A DNA stretch of 64,000 bases, from the NCBI RefSeq assembly GCF_019793465.1, contig NZ_JAILYJ010000002.1, positions 1 through 64,000 of the forward strand. Direction: 5' to 3'. Positions within the stretch are counted from its first letter, which is position 1, and every line of letters begins with the position of its first letter. Under the pieces are notes generated by a model. That model saw only the letters and a program-made list of their open reading frames with translations. It was not told the DNA's origin and made no database searches. This document shows, piece after piece, positions 39,269 through 57,272 of the stretch. The position numbers and the translations under genes were made by a program. This DNA comes from Rhizobium croatiense (lineage in GTDB: Bacteria; Pseudomonadota; Alphaproteobacteria; Rhizobiales; Rhizobiaceae).

Positions 39269-41368
39269 TCACTTCTGACCGGAATACTTTGCCTGGATTT
39301 CGGTTGCGACGTTCGACGGGACCGGCGAGTAATGATCGAAGGTCATCGTGTACTGAGCACGGCCCTGCGACATGGAGCGCAGGTTATCGACGTACTTGAA
39401 CATGTTCGCCAGCGGGACGTTGGCATTGATGACAACGGCCACACCGCGGCTCTCCTGACCCTGGATCTGGCCACGGCGGGAGTTGAGGTCGCCGATAACG
39501 TCACCGACGTAATCTTCCGGGGTAACGACTTCGACCTTCATCATCGGCTCGAGGAGCTGAGCACCGGCCTTCTTCGCAGCTTCACGGAAGCAAGCGCGGG
39601 AAGCGATTTCGAACGCCAGAACCGAGGAGTCAACGTCGTGGAAGGCGCCGTCGATGAGGGTCGCCTTGACGCCGAGCATCGGGAAGCCAGCGAGCGGACC
39701 CGAAGACAGAACGCTCTCGATACCCTTCTGAACGCCCGGGATGTATTCCTTCGGAACAGCACCACCGACGATCTTAGATTCGAACTTGAAGTCATCGCCT
39801 TCAGGGTTCGGTTCGAAGACAATCTTGACGCGGGCGAACTGGCCGGTACCACCGGACTGCTTCTTGTGCGTGTAGTCTTCTTCGTGCTGGCGCGTGATGG
39901 TTTCGCGGTAAGCAACCTGCGGCGCGCCGACGTTTGCTTCAACCTTGAACTCGCGGCGCATGCGGTCGACGATGATGTCGAGGTGCAGTTCGCCCATGCC
40001 GGCAATGATCGTCTGACCGGATTCCTGATCCGTCTTCACGCGGAAGGACGGATCTTCGGCAGCCAGGCGGTTGAGCGCGAGGCCCATCTTTTCCTGGTCG
40101 CCCTTGGACTTCGGCTCGATAGCGATCTGAATGACCGGCTCGGGGAATTCCATGCGCTCGAGGATAACCGGCTTCAGCGGGTCGCAGAGCGTGTCACCCG
40201 TGGTGGTTTCCTTGAGACCTGCGAGAGCAACGATGTCGCCGGCAAAGGCTTCTTCGATGTCTTCACGCGAGTTGGAGTGCATCTGCAGCATGCGGCCGAC
40301 GCGCTCGCGCTTGTCCTTGACCGTGTTCATCACCGAAGAACCCTTTTCGAGCTTGCCGGAGTAGATACGGGCGAAGGTCAGCGAACCGACGAAGGGGTCG
40401 TTCATGATCTTGAATGCGAGCATGGAAAGCGGCTCGGCGTCGTCTGCATGACGCTCGATTTCAGCTTCCGTCTTGAAGTCGATGCCCTTGATCGCCGGAA
40501 TGTCGAGCGGCGACGGCAGGTAATCGACAACGGCGTCGAGCAACGGCTGAACGCCCTTGTTCTTGAAAGCGGTGCCGCAGAACATCGGATGGAACTTGAC
40601 GTCGATCGTGCCGCGACGAACGAGTTCGCGGATCTTGTCGTTGTCGGGCATGTTGCCTTCGAGATAGGCTTCCATCGCCGCTTCGTCGATCTCGACAACC
40701 GTCTCGATCAGCTTTTCGCGATATTCTTCAGCCTTGGCCTTCATGTCTTCCGGGATCTCAACGACGTCCCACTGGGCGCCGAGAGATTCGTCGCGCCAGA
40801 TGAGAGCATTCATCTCGACCAGGTCGATAACGCCCTTGAAGTCGCTTTCAGCGCCGATCGGCAGCTGCATGACGACAGCGATCGCGCCCAGACGGGTCTT
40901 GATCATCTCGACCGAACGGTAGAAGTCCGCACCGGTCTTGTCCATCTTGTTGCAGAAGATCATACGCGGAACGTTGTACTTCTCAGCCTGACGCCAGACA
41001 GTTTCCGTCTGCGGTTCAACACCGGCGTTGGCGTCGAGCAGCGCGATGGCGCCGTCGAGAACGCGCAGCGAACGCTCGACTTCGATGGTGAAGTCGACGT
41101 GGCCGGGGGTGTCGATGATGTTGAAGCGGCGCATCTTGCCGTCACGGCCCTTCCAGAAGGTCGTGGTGGCAGCAGACGTGATCGTGATGCCACGCTCCTG
41201 CTCCTGCTCCATCCAGTCCATGGTGGCTGCACCGTCGTGGACTTCGCCGATCTTGTGCGACTTGCCGGTGTAGTAAAGGATACGCTCGGTGGTCGTGGTC
41301 TTGCCGGCGTCGATATGCGCCATGATACCGAAATTACGGTAGTCTTCGATCTTATATTCGCGAGCCAT
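39269..41368 (-). CDS. fusA: Elongation factor G
   Basis: A 699-residue translocation GTPase. G1 is [21 protein letters not shown]2 [17 protein letters not shown]3 [21 protein letters not shown]4 [11 protein letters not shown]. Domain III begins about [15 protein letters not shown], and domain IV contains [17 protein letters not shown] near residue 590. Length is normal. It lies between rpsG and tufA; upstream spacing to rpsG is 29 bp. Confidence 0.99.
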   Translation of the reverse strand: MAREYKIEDYRNFGIMAHIDAGKTTTTERILYYTGKSHKIGEVHDGAATMDWMEQEQERGITITSAATTTFWKGRDGKMRRFNIIDTPGHVDFTIEVERSLRVLDGAIALLDANAGVEPQTETVWRQAEKYNVPRMIFCNKMDKTGADFYRSVEMIKTRLGAIAVVMQLPIGAESDFKGVIDLVEMNALIWRDESLGAQWDVVEIPEDMKAKAEEYREKLIETVVEIDEAAMEAYLEGNMPDNDKIRELVRRGTIDVKFHPMFCGTAFKNKGVQPLLDAVVDYLPSPLDIPAIKGIDFKTEAEIERHADDAEPLSMLAFKIMNDPFVGSLTFARIYSGKLEKGSSVMNTVKDKRERVGRMLQMHSNSREDIEEAFAGDIVALAGLKETTTGDTLCDPLKPVILERMEFPEPVIQIAIEPKSKGDQEKMGLALNRLAAEDPSFRVKTDQESGQTIIAGMGELHLDIIVDRMRREFKVEANVGAPQVAYRETITRQHEEDYTHKKQSGGTGQFARVKIVFEPNPEGDDFKFESKIVGGAVPKEYIPGVQKGIESVLSSGPLAGFPMLGVKATLIDGAFHDVDSSVLAFEIASRACFREAAKKAGAQLLEPMMKVEVVTPEDYVGDVIGDLNSRRGQIQGQESRGVAVVINANVPLANMFKYVDNLRSMSQGRAQYTMTFDHYSPVPSNVATEIQAKYSGQK

Positions 41369-41397
41369 TGTGGACTGCCTTTCGATACCGTTCGGAA

Positions 41398-41898
<501 letters not shown>

Positions 41899-41945
41899 TC
41901 ATCACGCGGAGGACCTCGCGCAGCGCCGGATTATTCAAAACCGAA

Positions 41946-42317
41946 TTACTTCGGACGCTTCGCGCCGTACTTGGAGCGGCGCTGCTTGCGGTTCTTGACA
42001 CCCTGGGTATCGAGAACGCCGCGGATGATGTGATAACGGACACCCGGAAGGTCCTTGACGCGGCCGCCGCGGATCATCACGACGGAGTGCTCCTGAAGGT
42101 TGTGACCTTCACCGGGGATGTAACCAATGACTTCGAAGCCGTTGGTCAGGCGGATCTTGGCGACCTTACGCAGAGCCGAGTTCGGCTTCTTCGGCGTCGT
42201 CGTGTAGACGCGCGTGCAAACGCCGCGCTTCTGCGGGTTCTCCTGGAGAGCGGGAACCTTATTACGCTTTACGTTCGCCTGGCGAGGCTTGCGGATCAGC
42301 TGGTTTACGGTAGGCAT
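41946..42317 (-). CDS. rpsL: 30S ribosomal protein S12
   Basis: A 123-residue S12: [20 protein letters not shown] start. [20 protein letters not shown] and [17 protein letters not shown] carry the Lys positions (43 and 88 in E. coli) changed in streptomycin-resistant mutants; both are the sensitive residue here. It is the decoding-centre protein of the 30S subunit and opens the str operon behind a long leader. Confidence 0.99.
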   Translation of the reverse strand: MPTVNQLIRKPRQANVKRNKVPALQENPQKRGVCTRVYTTTPKKPNSALRKVAKIRLTNGFEVIGYIPGEGHNLQEHSVVMIRGGRVKDLPGVRYHIIRGVLDTQGVKNRKQRRSKYGAKRPK

Positions 42318-42817
42318 TCAACCATCCCTTACGTTTATCTCAGTACCCTTGCGGGCTTGAACTCGCGCCGTCTCCGGCAATGACGCATGCTTTCGGTTCA
42401 ATGCGCAAAATATGGCCCGATCCGCTTCCGCAGATGGACCACAAGGAGCAGAGGACGCATGAAATTATGCGTCATGCGTGCAGCATCATGACTTCAACGT
42501 GCGTTTAGAACCTTGTTTGAGGTGAACTTCAGGGCGCGTCGCCCCGAACAGCCAAGCCTCACATGGGATCTGATGGGCGGGGTACTACTGGTTTCCACCC
42601 CTCTCGTCAAGGCCGGTTAAGAAATAAACTCGCCGTATCGCCTTGATATGCGGGCCGGATGCCCTGTTTTCACCCTTCTAGACGAATCCACGGGTGTGAT
42701 CCAAGATAAAAACTTGGGCATCGCAGCAAAAGCAGTTAAGGAATCAGCAATTGCGGCGTTAAGCCCTCATAGCAGGATTCGAGCGATCGAATCGTCACGA
42801 AAGCCGAAGGACAGGCG
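42318..42817. other. Divergent region between rpsL and the 97-codon gene
   Basis: This 500-bp stretch has no credible gene. It holds the minus-strand str promoter (42582-42611) and about 260 bases of leader, including the hairpin GACGCAT/ATGCGTC with a six-base loop at 42454-42473. The part 42612-42817 should contain the promoter for the plus-strand gene at 42818, which I could not define. Confidence 0.6.
42582..42611 (-). promoter_or_regulatory. Probable str operon promoter
   Basis: On the minus strand CTTGACG (-35 TTGACG at 42605-42610, perfect alphaproteobacterial CTTGAC) is followed after 17 bases by TAGTAC at 42582-42587. The -10 is a three-of-six match. It would give an rpsL leader of roughly 255-260 bases. 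Confidence 0.6.
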
Positions 42818-43111
42818 ATGATCACGACACCGGATAACGACAACAATTTCGACGGGCCGATGATCTTCATCATCATCGGCAAAGGCTATGAGTCCGACTC
42901 CAGCGAAGGCATCGACCTGCACATCATGCTGAAGGCGCCCGACGACGATACGGCCGTGCGCGAAGCCTTGAACGCCCTTGCCGAGGAAGGTTTCATCGAG
43001 GCCGATCTCGACCAGATCGGCATGCTGACCGAAGTTCCGGCCGAAGAGCCGCATGCCTCGGCCTATCAGGGCGCGGTCGACGGCGAGGTCGCGATCATCC
43101 GGTTCAACTGA
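42818..43111 (+). CDS. Small acidic protein of unknown function, 97 residues
   Basis: I do not recognise a family. The only plus-strand gene between secE and rplQ, it lies between the 5' end of the str operon and the 3' end of rpoC. The sequence is acidic, no signal peptide; MIFIIIGKGYESDSSEGIDL suggests a beta strand, then a helix (DDDTAVREALNALAEEGFIE) and a C-terminal strand (DGEVAIIRFN), compatible with a small alpha/beta ferredoxin-like fold. AGGACAGGCG precedes the ATG at 42818. It ends before a bidirectional terminator shared with rpoC. Codon use resembles the neighbours, arguing for a resident gene. Confidence 0.8.
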   Translation: MITTPDNDNNFDGPMIFIIIGKGYESDSSEGIDLHIMLKAPDDDTAVREALNALAEEGFIEADLDQIGMLTEVPAEEPHASAYQGAVDGEVAIIRFN

Positions 43112-43220
43112 CCGGAGCGGCCGGCGGCGAAACCAGGGGCGAGCGCAGCGCTCGCCTTCAGTACCGGCCAGACATGCAGTTCACCCCTCCCCGTCGGATC
43201 GACCAGAGCACAGCAAAATG

Positions 43221-43253
43221 AAAAAACCGCCCGGATCGCTCCGGGCGGTTTTT
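43221..43253. terminator. Bidirectional terminator between the 97-codon gene and rpoC
   Basis: AAAAACCGCCCGGA (43222-43235) pairs with TCCGGGCGGTTTTT (43240-43253) over the loop TCGC. Both strands carry a T-run after the stem, so it can end rpoBC transcripts and those of the plus-strand gene. Confidence 0.9.
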
Positions 43254-43289
43254 CAATTTGTATCTTAAGTCCCGGGACTTCAGCCGCGG

Positions 43290-47498
<4,209 letters not shown>

Positions 47499-47686
47499 GC
47501 CTGTCTCCTTCATGGGCTAAAGCGCCCTCAAAATGCGATGGTCAGCGGCAATTTCCCGAGAGCCGCCTCCCTCGCTTAAACGAGAATAACCGCAAGATGC
47601 GGCGAAACTTCCCTTCCGGGCCGACATGGATGCGGCGTCCGGCGGGACCGGCGTGCGCCGCATGGCAGCGCACGCCCTATCAATGC

Positions 47687-51826
<4,140 letters not shown>

Positions 51827-52087
51827 CGTCGCTCCTTCAAAATCTTGCACCCGGGCCTGCAACGGACGGGAACCGATGGCCAGTCGACCCCGTCAATCAA
51901 TGGGTAGTTCAATCTCGTCCGACTCCCGAAAACGCCCAGCTCGGATTGCTGTGCTGCCCTCGGTGCGAGACTATCCTTTTGAAGAACCCATTACCCAAAA
52001 GCCGTTTTGACGCGGCTTTTGGGTAATTCGTTCAGAAAAACGGCAAATGGGAGGCGGCAAAGGCCACCTCCCAAAAGCAGTTCAAGC
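51827..52087 (-). promoter_or_regulatory. rplL-rpoB gap: attenuator-like and long processing-like hairpins
   Basis: In transcription order the first hairpin pairs 52067-52073 with 52048-52054 (TGGGAGG/CCTCCCA), with an inner GGC/GCC, and a TTTTT lies 12 bases after it. The second is a perfect 15-bp stem, 52013-52027 with 51990-52004, over an eight-base loop. In E. coli this gap holds an attenuator and an RNase III site; the same roles are plausible here. The 160 bp nearest rpoB show no other structure I can name. Confidence 0.65.
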
Positions 52088-52468
<381 letters not shown>

Positions 52469-52526
52469 TTTACTAGTTCCTTTTGTTCGGTTCGAACCGG
52501 TTGATTATAAACAGCGAAAAACCGCC

Positions 52527-53045
52527 TTAAGCGGCTTCGTCCTTCTTGGCGTAGGCCGCAAACACGCGGGCAAGCTGGCTTGCCGGTGCTGCAACAACCC
52601 CAGCGATGCGGGTAGCCGGTGTCTGGATCATGCCCAGCAGCTTCGCACGCAGCTCATCGAGCGAAGGCAGGGTCGCAAGCGACTTGACTGCATCGGCGTT
52701 GAGCGTGGTTGTTCCCATGGCGCCTCCCAGAACAACGATCTTGTCGTTGGTCTTGGCGAAATCCATGACGACCTTCGGAGCGGTGATCGGATCGGTGCTG
52801 TATGCAATCAGCGTCTGACCCTTGAAGAGATTCGACATCCCTTCCGCTTCCGTACCCTGAAGGGCAATTTTGGCCAGGCGGTTCTTCGCGACTTTGACGG
52901 TACCGCCAGCTGCGCGCATCTTCGAACGAAAATCGTTCATCTGCGCGACTGTGGCACCAGCATAGTGGGCCACGACAACTGAGCCCGAAGCCTTGAAGAC
53001 TTCGTTCAGTTCCGTGACGAATTCGCGTTTTTCCGCTCTTTCCAC
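52527..53045 (-). CDS. rplJ: 50S ribosomal protein L10
   Basis: A 172-residue L10: [20 protein letters not shown] start (GTG codon at 53045, with GGAG 8 bases upstream) and [33 protein letters not shown]. The C-terminal helix ([17 protein letters not shown]) anchors L7/L12 dimers. In E. coli L10 represses its own mRNA. A 328-bp leader precedes it here. Confidence 0.98.
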   Translation of the reverse strand: MERAEKREFVTELNEVFKASGSVVVAHYAGATVAQMNDFRSKMRAAGGTVKVAKNRLAKIALQGTEAEGMSNLFKGQTLIAYSTDPITAPKVVMDFAKTNDKIVVLGGAMGTTTLNADAVKSLATLPSLDELRAKLLGMIQTPATRIAGVVAAPASQLARVFAAYAKKDEAA

Positions 53046-53373
53046 TGCCTATCTCCAGTTGGCGGGACCGAAAACGGGCCCGCCGGGTTGCCTTTTGCCT
53101 CCCGGGATCATGCGAGATCCCAAGCGACGCTTGAGGATCCTGTCCCCCCGCGCTTCCGCGCCAATCAAGGCTAAGAAGGCACAAGGCATCCAAGGCTCGA
53201 ACCGAGTTTCTAGAAGCGAACTTCATGAATTCGGGTCTTACCCGTCTCATGCAGGCAACGTGATTAAGGGAAAACCACCTGCAATCTCGGACAGGATTCC
53301 GGATTTCTCCGGAATATTCCGGCCCCTTGCGAGGCCGGAAATTCAGTGACCGAACCGCGGTCCGGCAATCAAC
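53046..53373 (-). promoter_or_regulatory. rplA-rplJ gap: probable L10 leader
   Basis: No gene is seen in these 328 bp. Just after the rplA stop two tandem 8-bp hairpins occur: 53317-53324 with 53333-53340, and 53296-53303 with 53308-53315. Further down, CGGGT/ACCCG near 53234-53246 and GGATC/GATCC near 53105-53119 can form. The length, position and structure fit an autogenous L10-binding leader and perhaps an internal promoter, but the kink-turn motif of known leaders could not be verified by eye. Confidence 0.55.
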
Positions 53374-54072
53374 TTATGCGGTCGGTGCGGTGACCGAGCC
53401 GACTTCGATCTTGACGCCCGGGCCCATGGTCGAGGAAATCGCCACGCGCTTGACGTAGTTGCCCTTGGCGCCAGCCGGCTTCGCCTTGATGACGGCGTCG
53501 GCGAAGGCGCGGATGTTTTCTTCCAGAGCCTTGGCGTCAAAAGAGGCCTTGCCGATACCGGCATGGACGATACCAGCCTTCTCGACGCGGAACTCGACAG
53601 CGCCGCCCTTGGAAGCCTTGACGGCTCCGGCGACATCCATGGTAACGGTGCCGACCTTCGGGTTCGGCATCATGCCGCGCGGGCCGAGAACCTTACCAAG
53701 ACGACCGACGAGCGGCATCATGTCGGGGGTGGCGATGCAGCGATCGAATTCGATCTTGCCGCCCTGGACGATTTCGACGAGCTCTTCGGCGCCGACGATA
53801 TCGGCACCGGCAGCCTTGGCTTCGTCAGCCTTGACGCCACGTGCGAAGACGGCGACACGAACCGTACGGCCGGTGCCGTTCGGCAGGTTGACGACGCCGC
53901 GAACCATCTGGTCCGCATGGCGGGGGTCGACGCCGAGGTTCATCGAAACTTCAATGGTTTCGTCGAACTTGGCGACAGCCCGTTCCTTGACCATGCCGAT
54001 GGCCTGGGTCAGAGCGTAAAGCTTGGTGGGATCAACACCTTCGTTGATCTTCTGCGTGCGCTTGCCAGCCAT
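53374..54072 (-). CDS. rplA: 50S ribosomal protein L1
   Basis: A 232-residue L1: [20 protein letters not shown] start, [20 protein letters not shown] near residue 50, and [20 protein letters not shown] near 125. It forms the mobile stalk that moves deacylated tRNA to the exit site. It follows rplK by 4 bp, so the pair is translationally linked, as in E. coli where L1 represses both. Confidence 0.99.
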   Translation of the reverse strand: MAGKRTQKINEGVDPTKLYALTQAIGMVKERAVAKFDETIEVSMNLGVDPRHADQMVRGVVNLPNGTGRTVRVAVFARGVKADEAKAAGADIVGAEELVEIVQGGKIEFDRCIATPDMMPLVGRLGKVLGPRGMMPNPKVGTVTMDVAGAVKASKGGAVEFRVEKAGIVHAGIGKASFDAKALEENIRAFADAVIKAKPAGAKGNYVKRVAISSTMGPGVKIEVGSVTAPTA

Positions 54073-54076
54073 GATC

Positions 54077-54508
54077 TTAACCCACCACTTCCAGGCCCAT
54101 GGCGCGGGCAGAGCCCTCGATCATCGCCATTGCACCTTCGATATCCGCTGCATTCAGATCCTTCATCTTGGCTTCTGCGATCGACTTGATCTGAGCCTTG
54201 GTGAGGGAGCCCGCCTTGGCGCCCTTGCCGGGCGTCTTGGAACCGGACGTGATCTTCGCTTCCTTCTTCAGCCAGTAGCTGACCGGAGGCTGCTTCATCG
54301 CGAAGGTGAAGGACTTGTCCTGGTAATAGGTGATGACGACCGGAATCGGCATGCCCTTTTCCATTTCCTGCGTGGCGGCATTGAACGCCTTGCAGAATTC
54401 CATGATGTTAATGCCACGCTGACCAAGCGCCGGACCAATCGGCGGGGACGGGTTTGCCGATCCTGCCTTGACCTGAAGCTTGAGCTGGCCTGCAACTTTC
54501 TTAGCCAT
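54077..54508 (-). CDS. rplK: 50S ribosomal protein L11
   Basis: A 143-residue L11: [20 protein letters not shown] then [20 protein letters not shown], containing the thiostrepton-site prolines, and a C-terminal RNA-binding domain ([20 protein letters not shown]). It binds the GTPase centre of 23S rRNA and mediates the RelA response. A 177-bp gap from nusG holds GCGGAC/GTCCGC (54631-54645). Confidence 0.99.
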   Translation of the reverse strand: MAKKVAGQLKLQVKAGSANPSPPIGPALGQRGINIMEFCKAFNAATQEMEKGMPIPVVITYYQDKSFTFAMKQPPVSYWLKKEAKITSGSKTPGKGAKAGSLTKAQIKSIAEAKMKDLNAADIEGAMAMIEGSARAMGLEVVG

Positions 54509-54685
54509 ATCTCTCTGCCTTTCATGAGCGACCGGTCGCCCGGCCCGTGATGCCGGATCTCTCCGGCGGCTGCGGTTGCGTGGTGCGGATCATTAGGGTC
54601 CGGCTAAGACCCCTCACCTTCCACGCGGATGCGGACAAGGTCCGCGGGAAACAGGCCGCAAGGGCCAGCTTCCAATCTCTTGCAA

Positions 54686-55216
54686 TCAGACCTTCTCGAC
54701 CTGAGCGTATTCCAGCTCGACCGGCGTCGCGCGGCCGAAGATCGACACCTCAACCTTCAGGCGCGAACGTTCCTCGTCCACATCCTGAACCGTGCCGTTG
54801 AACGAAGCGAACGGGCCGTCGGAAACGCGAACCTGCTCGCCAATCTCGAAGGTAATGGAGGCCTTCGGCCGCTCGACACCTTCCTGAACCTGACCGAGAA
54901 TGCGCTCGGCTTCATAATCCGGAATCGGAACGGGCTTATTATCGGAGCCGAGGAAGCCGGTAACCTTCGGCGTATTCTTGATCAGGTGGTAGGCTTCATC
55001 CGTCAGATTGGCGCGGACGAGGACATAACCCGGGAAGAACTTGCGCTCGCTGTCGACCTTGCGGCCGCGACGCACTTCCACCACCTTTTCGGTCGGCACG
55101 AGGATCTTCTCGAACAGATGCTCAAGCCCCTTCTGGCGAGCCTTGTTCTCGATGTCCTCAGCCACCTTCTTTTCAAAATTGGAATACGCGTGGACGATGT
55201 ACCAACGTGCCGCCAT
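54686..55216 (-). CDS. nusG: Transcription termination/antitermination protein NusG
   Basis: A 176-residue NusG. The N-terminal domain that binds RNA polymerase starts AARWYIVHAYSNFEKKVAED and has FFPGYVLVRANLTDEAYHLI; the C-terminal KOW domain has IGEQVRVSDGPFASFNGTVQ. It couples transcription to Rho or to ribosomal S10. ATG 55216 is chosen since GGAG lies 7 bases upstream; 55222 would be too close. It follows secE by 17 bp. Confidence 0.98.
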   Translation of the reverse strand: MAARWYIVHAYSNFEKKVAEDIENKARQKGLEHLFEKILVPTEKVVEVRRGRKVDSERKFFPGYVLVRANLTDEAYHLIKNTPKVTGFLGSDNKPVPIPDYEAERILGQVQEGVERPKASITFEIGEQVRVSDGPFASFNGTVQDVDEERSRLKVEVSIFGRATPVELEYAQVEKV

Positions 55217-55233
55217 TTTCATCTCCACCCGTA

Positions 55234-55434
55234 TCAGTTGCCGGTATTGAGCACGAAGCTCAGAACCCAGCCGATCAGCTGGTCAGCAGCAAAGAAAAAC
55301 AACGCGGCGAACACCACCATCACAAGCACCATGACCGTCGAGATCATCGTCTCGCGGCGCGACGGCCATGTAACTTTGGACGTCTCGGAGCGAACCTGCT
55401 GCAGAAACGCAAACGGATTGGATTTGGATGCCAT
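55234..55434 (-). CDS. secE: Protein translocase subunit SecE
   Basis: A 66-residue short-form SecE with one transmembrane helix: ASKSNPFAFLQQVRSETSKV then TWPSRRETMISTVMVLVMVV. The conserved TWPSRRE amphipathic segment precedes the helix. It clamps the two halves of SecY. ATG 55434 is preferred over 55449. It lies 195 bp downstream of tRNA-Trp, probably on the same transcript. Confidence 0.97.
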   Translation of the reverse strand: MASKSNPFAFLQQVRSETSKVTWPSRRETMISTVMVLVMVVFAALFFFAADQLIGWVLSFVLNTGN

Positions 55435-55628
55435 CGACTGCCCACGCAATTACGGCGCGTAAAGCTGAAACTATCAGCCCCACGCACCGCGTGTCTGTTG
55501 AACCCTAAATAAACACCGATTTCCGAATGCACAAGAGGGAAACCGAAGTTTAACGAAATTAGTTGCCACCGATCAATCCCCGGCCGGAACGGCTGCAAGC
55601 ACAGTCGCGCTGTCCCTATCAAGGAAAA

Positions 55629-55704
<76 letters not shown>

Positions 55705-55767
55705 TCATGCCTCTCCTTCAGCGCCGGGCCAAGACCCGCAAATCACTGCCGAAATGCATGGCGCTCC

Positions 55768-55795
55768 CTTTAAGACGGCGGCGGCGGATTGGCAA
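55768..55795 (-). promoter_or_regulatory. Probable promoter of tRNA-Trp-secE
   Basis: On the minus strand CTTGCCA (-35 TTGCCA at 55790-55795) is followed after 16 bases by TTAAAG at 55768-55773. It lies about 60 bp upstream of the tRNA 5' end. The match is moderate. Confidence 0.5.
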
Positions 55796-55871
55796 GCACG
55801 TTTTTCGATTTTCAAAGCCGTTCTGCTCATTTGCGAGCGACCGGCCTTTCAATTGCATGGTCGGCAAGCGC

Positions 55872-56765
55872 TCAGATCTTCACATATTTCCGCCAGTCGT
55901 GCTCTTCCCTGAAGCCCAGCACTTCGCGAATCCTGCGGTTGGAAAGCAGGCCCTCATATTCGCCGATCTCGCGGGTGAAGGGCACATTCGGGAAGAATCG
56001 CTTCGCAAGCTCCCTCGACGGCGTGTTGGCCGAGACCGTGTCATTGGCGGCGTTGAACACCTGGTAGCCGAGGCCGTCCTTCTCGATGCAGAGATGGCAG
56101 ATCTGACCGAGGTCGCGGGCGTCGATATAACTCCAGGCGATGCGCTTGCGCATCTCGGGATGGGCGAAATAGGTGGGAAACCTCTCATATTCGTGCGGCT
56201 CGATGACGTTGCCGATGCGCAGCGCATAAATGTCGAAGCCCGAACGCTCGGCGAAGGCGCGCGCCGTCTTTTCGTTGACCACTTTCGAAAGGCCATAGGA
56301 ATCCATCGGATTGACGTCGTAATCCTCCTCCAGCGGGAACTGGTGGAAATCGCGATGCCCCTCGGCGAAGCAAACCCCGTAGGTCGTCTCGCTCGACGCG
56401 ACGATGATCTTCCGGATGCCGAGCTTCACCGCCGCCTCGATGACATTGTAGGTGCCCATCGTGTTGATGCGGAAGGTCTCGTTGTCCGGCTTGATCAGGA
56501 TGCGGGGGATGGCGGCGAAATGCACGACGGCATCGAAGGGCTGGACGCCCCTGCCCGCGTCGAGATCGGGAAAATCGCGATGCATGGAGAGCGCGTTGAA
56601 GACCTGACCGCTATCGGTGATGTCGGCGATGAGATTGGTGACGCCGGGGCTGTCCAGCGGCACGAGATCGAGGTTGTGCACCTCGTAACCGGCATTAACG
56701 AGCCATGGCACGGCATGACGACCCGCCTTGCCCGAACCACCCGTGAACAGGATCCGCTTTTTCAT
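55872..56765 (-). CDS. NAD-dependent epimerase/dehydratase family protein
   Basis: A 297-residue extended SDR. The cofactor motif is ILFTGGSGKAGRHAVPWL, HFAAIPRIL follows near residue 85, Ser/Tyr/Lys catalysis is given by VASSETTYG and DSYGLSKVVNEK near 155. Such enzymes act on nucleotide sugars or sugar lactones; a uronate-dehydrogenase-like activity is possible but not shown. It lies between the second tuf gene and tRNA-Trp on the same strand, where most bacteria have no such gene, so it looks like an insertion into the tuf-secE region. The ATG at 56765 starts MKKRILFTGG. Confidence 0.88.
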   Translation of the reverse strand: MKKRILFTGGSGKAGRHAVPWLVNAGYEVHNLDLVPLDSPGVTNLIADITDSGQVFNALSMHRDFPDLDAGRGVQPFDAVVHFAAIPRILIKPDNETFRINTMGTYNVIEAAVKLGIRKIIVASSETTYGVCFAEGHRDFHQFPLEEDYDVNPMDSYGLSKVVNEKTARAFAERSGFDIYALRIGNVIEPHEYERFPTYFAHPEMRKRIAWSYIDARDLGQICHLCIEKDGLGYQVFNAANDTVSANTPSRELAKRFFPNVPFTREIGEYEGLLSNRRIREVLGFREEHDWRKYVKI

Positions 56766-56932
56766 GGAATATCCTCCGCGTCATGAGATCGGAGGCATAG
56801 TTAGACGCTTCCGCGCGAAGAGCAAGCGAGCGTCCTGCGAGAGTTCACCCCCGCCTCATCAGGCCGCCTGCGTCCGACGCCTGATCATTCATTTCCAATC
56901 ACCGCCGAATCCGGCGATGATTTACGGGGCGG

Positions 56933-57067
56933 TCACTTGACGATACTGACCTCATCGACCTGTACTCCGGCCGATTGAACAACCTCTTGCGGGATCGCAG
57001 CGATGAAAAACATCGTGAAAACATACATTGCGAATATCGTCGCAACAAATGTGGCCTTTGGAATCAT
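56933..57067 (-). CDS. Small predicted membrane or secreted protein, 44 residues
   Basis: A short gene read directly from the sequence: ATG 57067 to TGA 56933, with GAGGAG about 7 bases upstream. The protein starts MIPKATFVATIFAMYVFTMF, continues FIAAIPQEVVQSAGVQVDEV and ends SIVK. The first 25 residues form one hydrophobic helix, either a signal peptide or an anchor, followed by a short acidic tail. No family recognised. It lies between the second tuf terminator and the epimerase gene, and AACACGTGTT (57183-57192), a perfect palindrome, lies about 115 bp upstream. Confidence 0.65.
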   Translation of the reverse strand: MIPKATFVATIFAMYVFTMFFIAAIPQEVVQSAGVQVDEVSIVK

Positions 57068-57217
57068 GCGAATTCTCCTCTCTACAAGAAGGAGTCTGAA
57101 CTAAAATGCGCCAATCACAAACCGGTTTCTGAACGTGAGATGAACAAAATACTGTGACGGGCCTATTTAACGATATTTTTACAACACGTGTTAATCCGTC
57201 GATCAGGCATCAAAACG

Positions 57218-57249
57218 AAAAAACCCCGCTGTCGCCAGCGGGGTTTTTC
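57218..57249 (-). terminator. Terminator of the second tuf gene
   Basis: CCCCGCTG (57224-57231) pairs with CAGCGGGG (57236-57243) over TCGC, flanked by A5/T5 on both sides. It starts about 25 bases after the tuf stop and, with its T-run on either strand, may work in both directions. Confidence 0.9.
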
Positions 57250-57272
57250 ATGAATTGCAGGTAATCCCAGGA

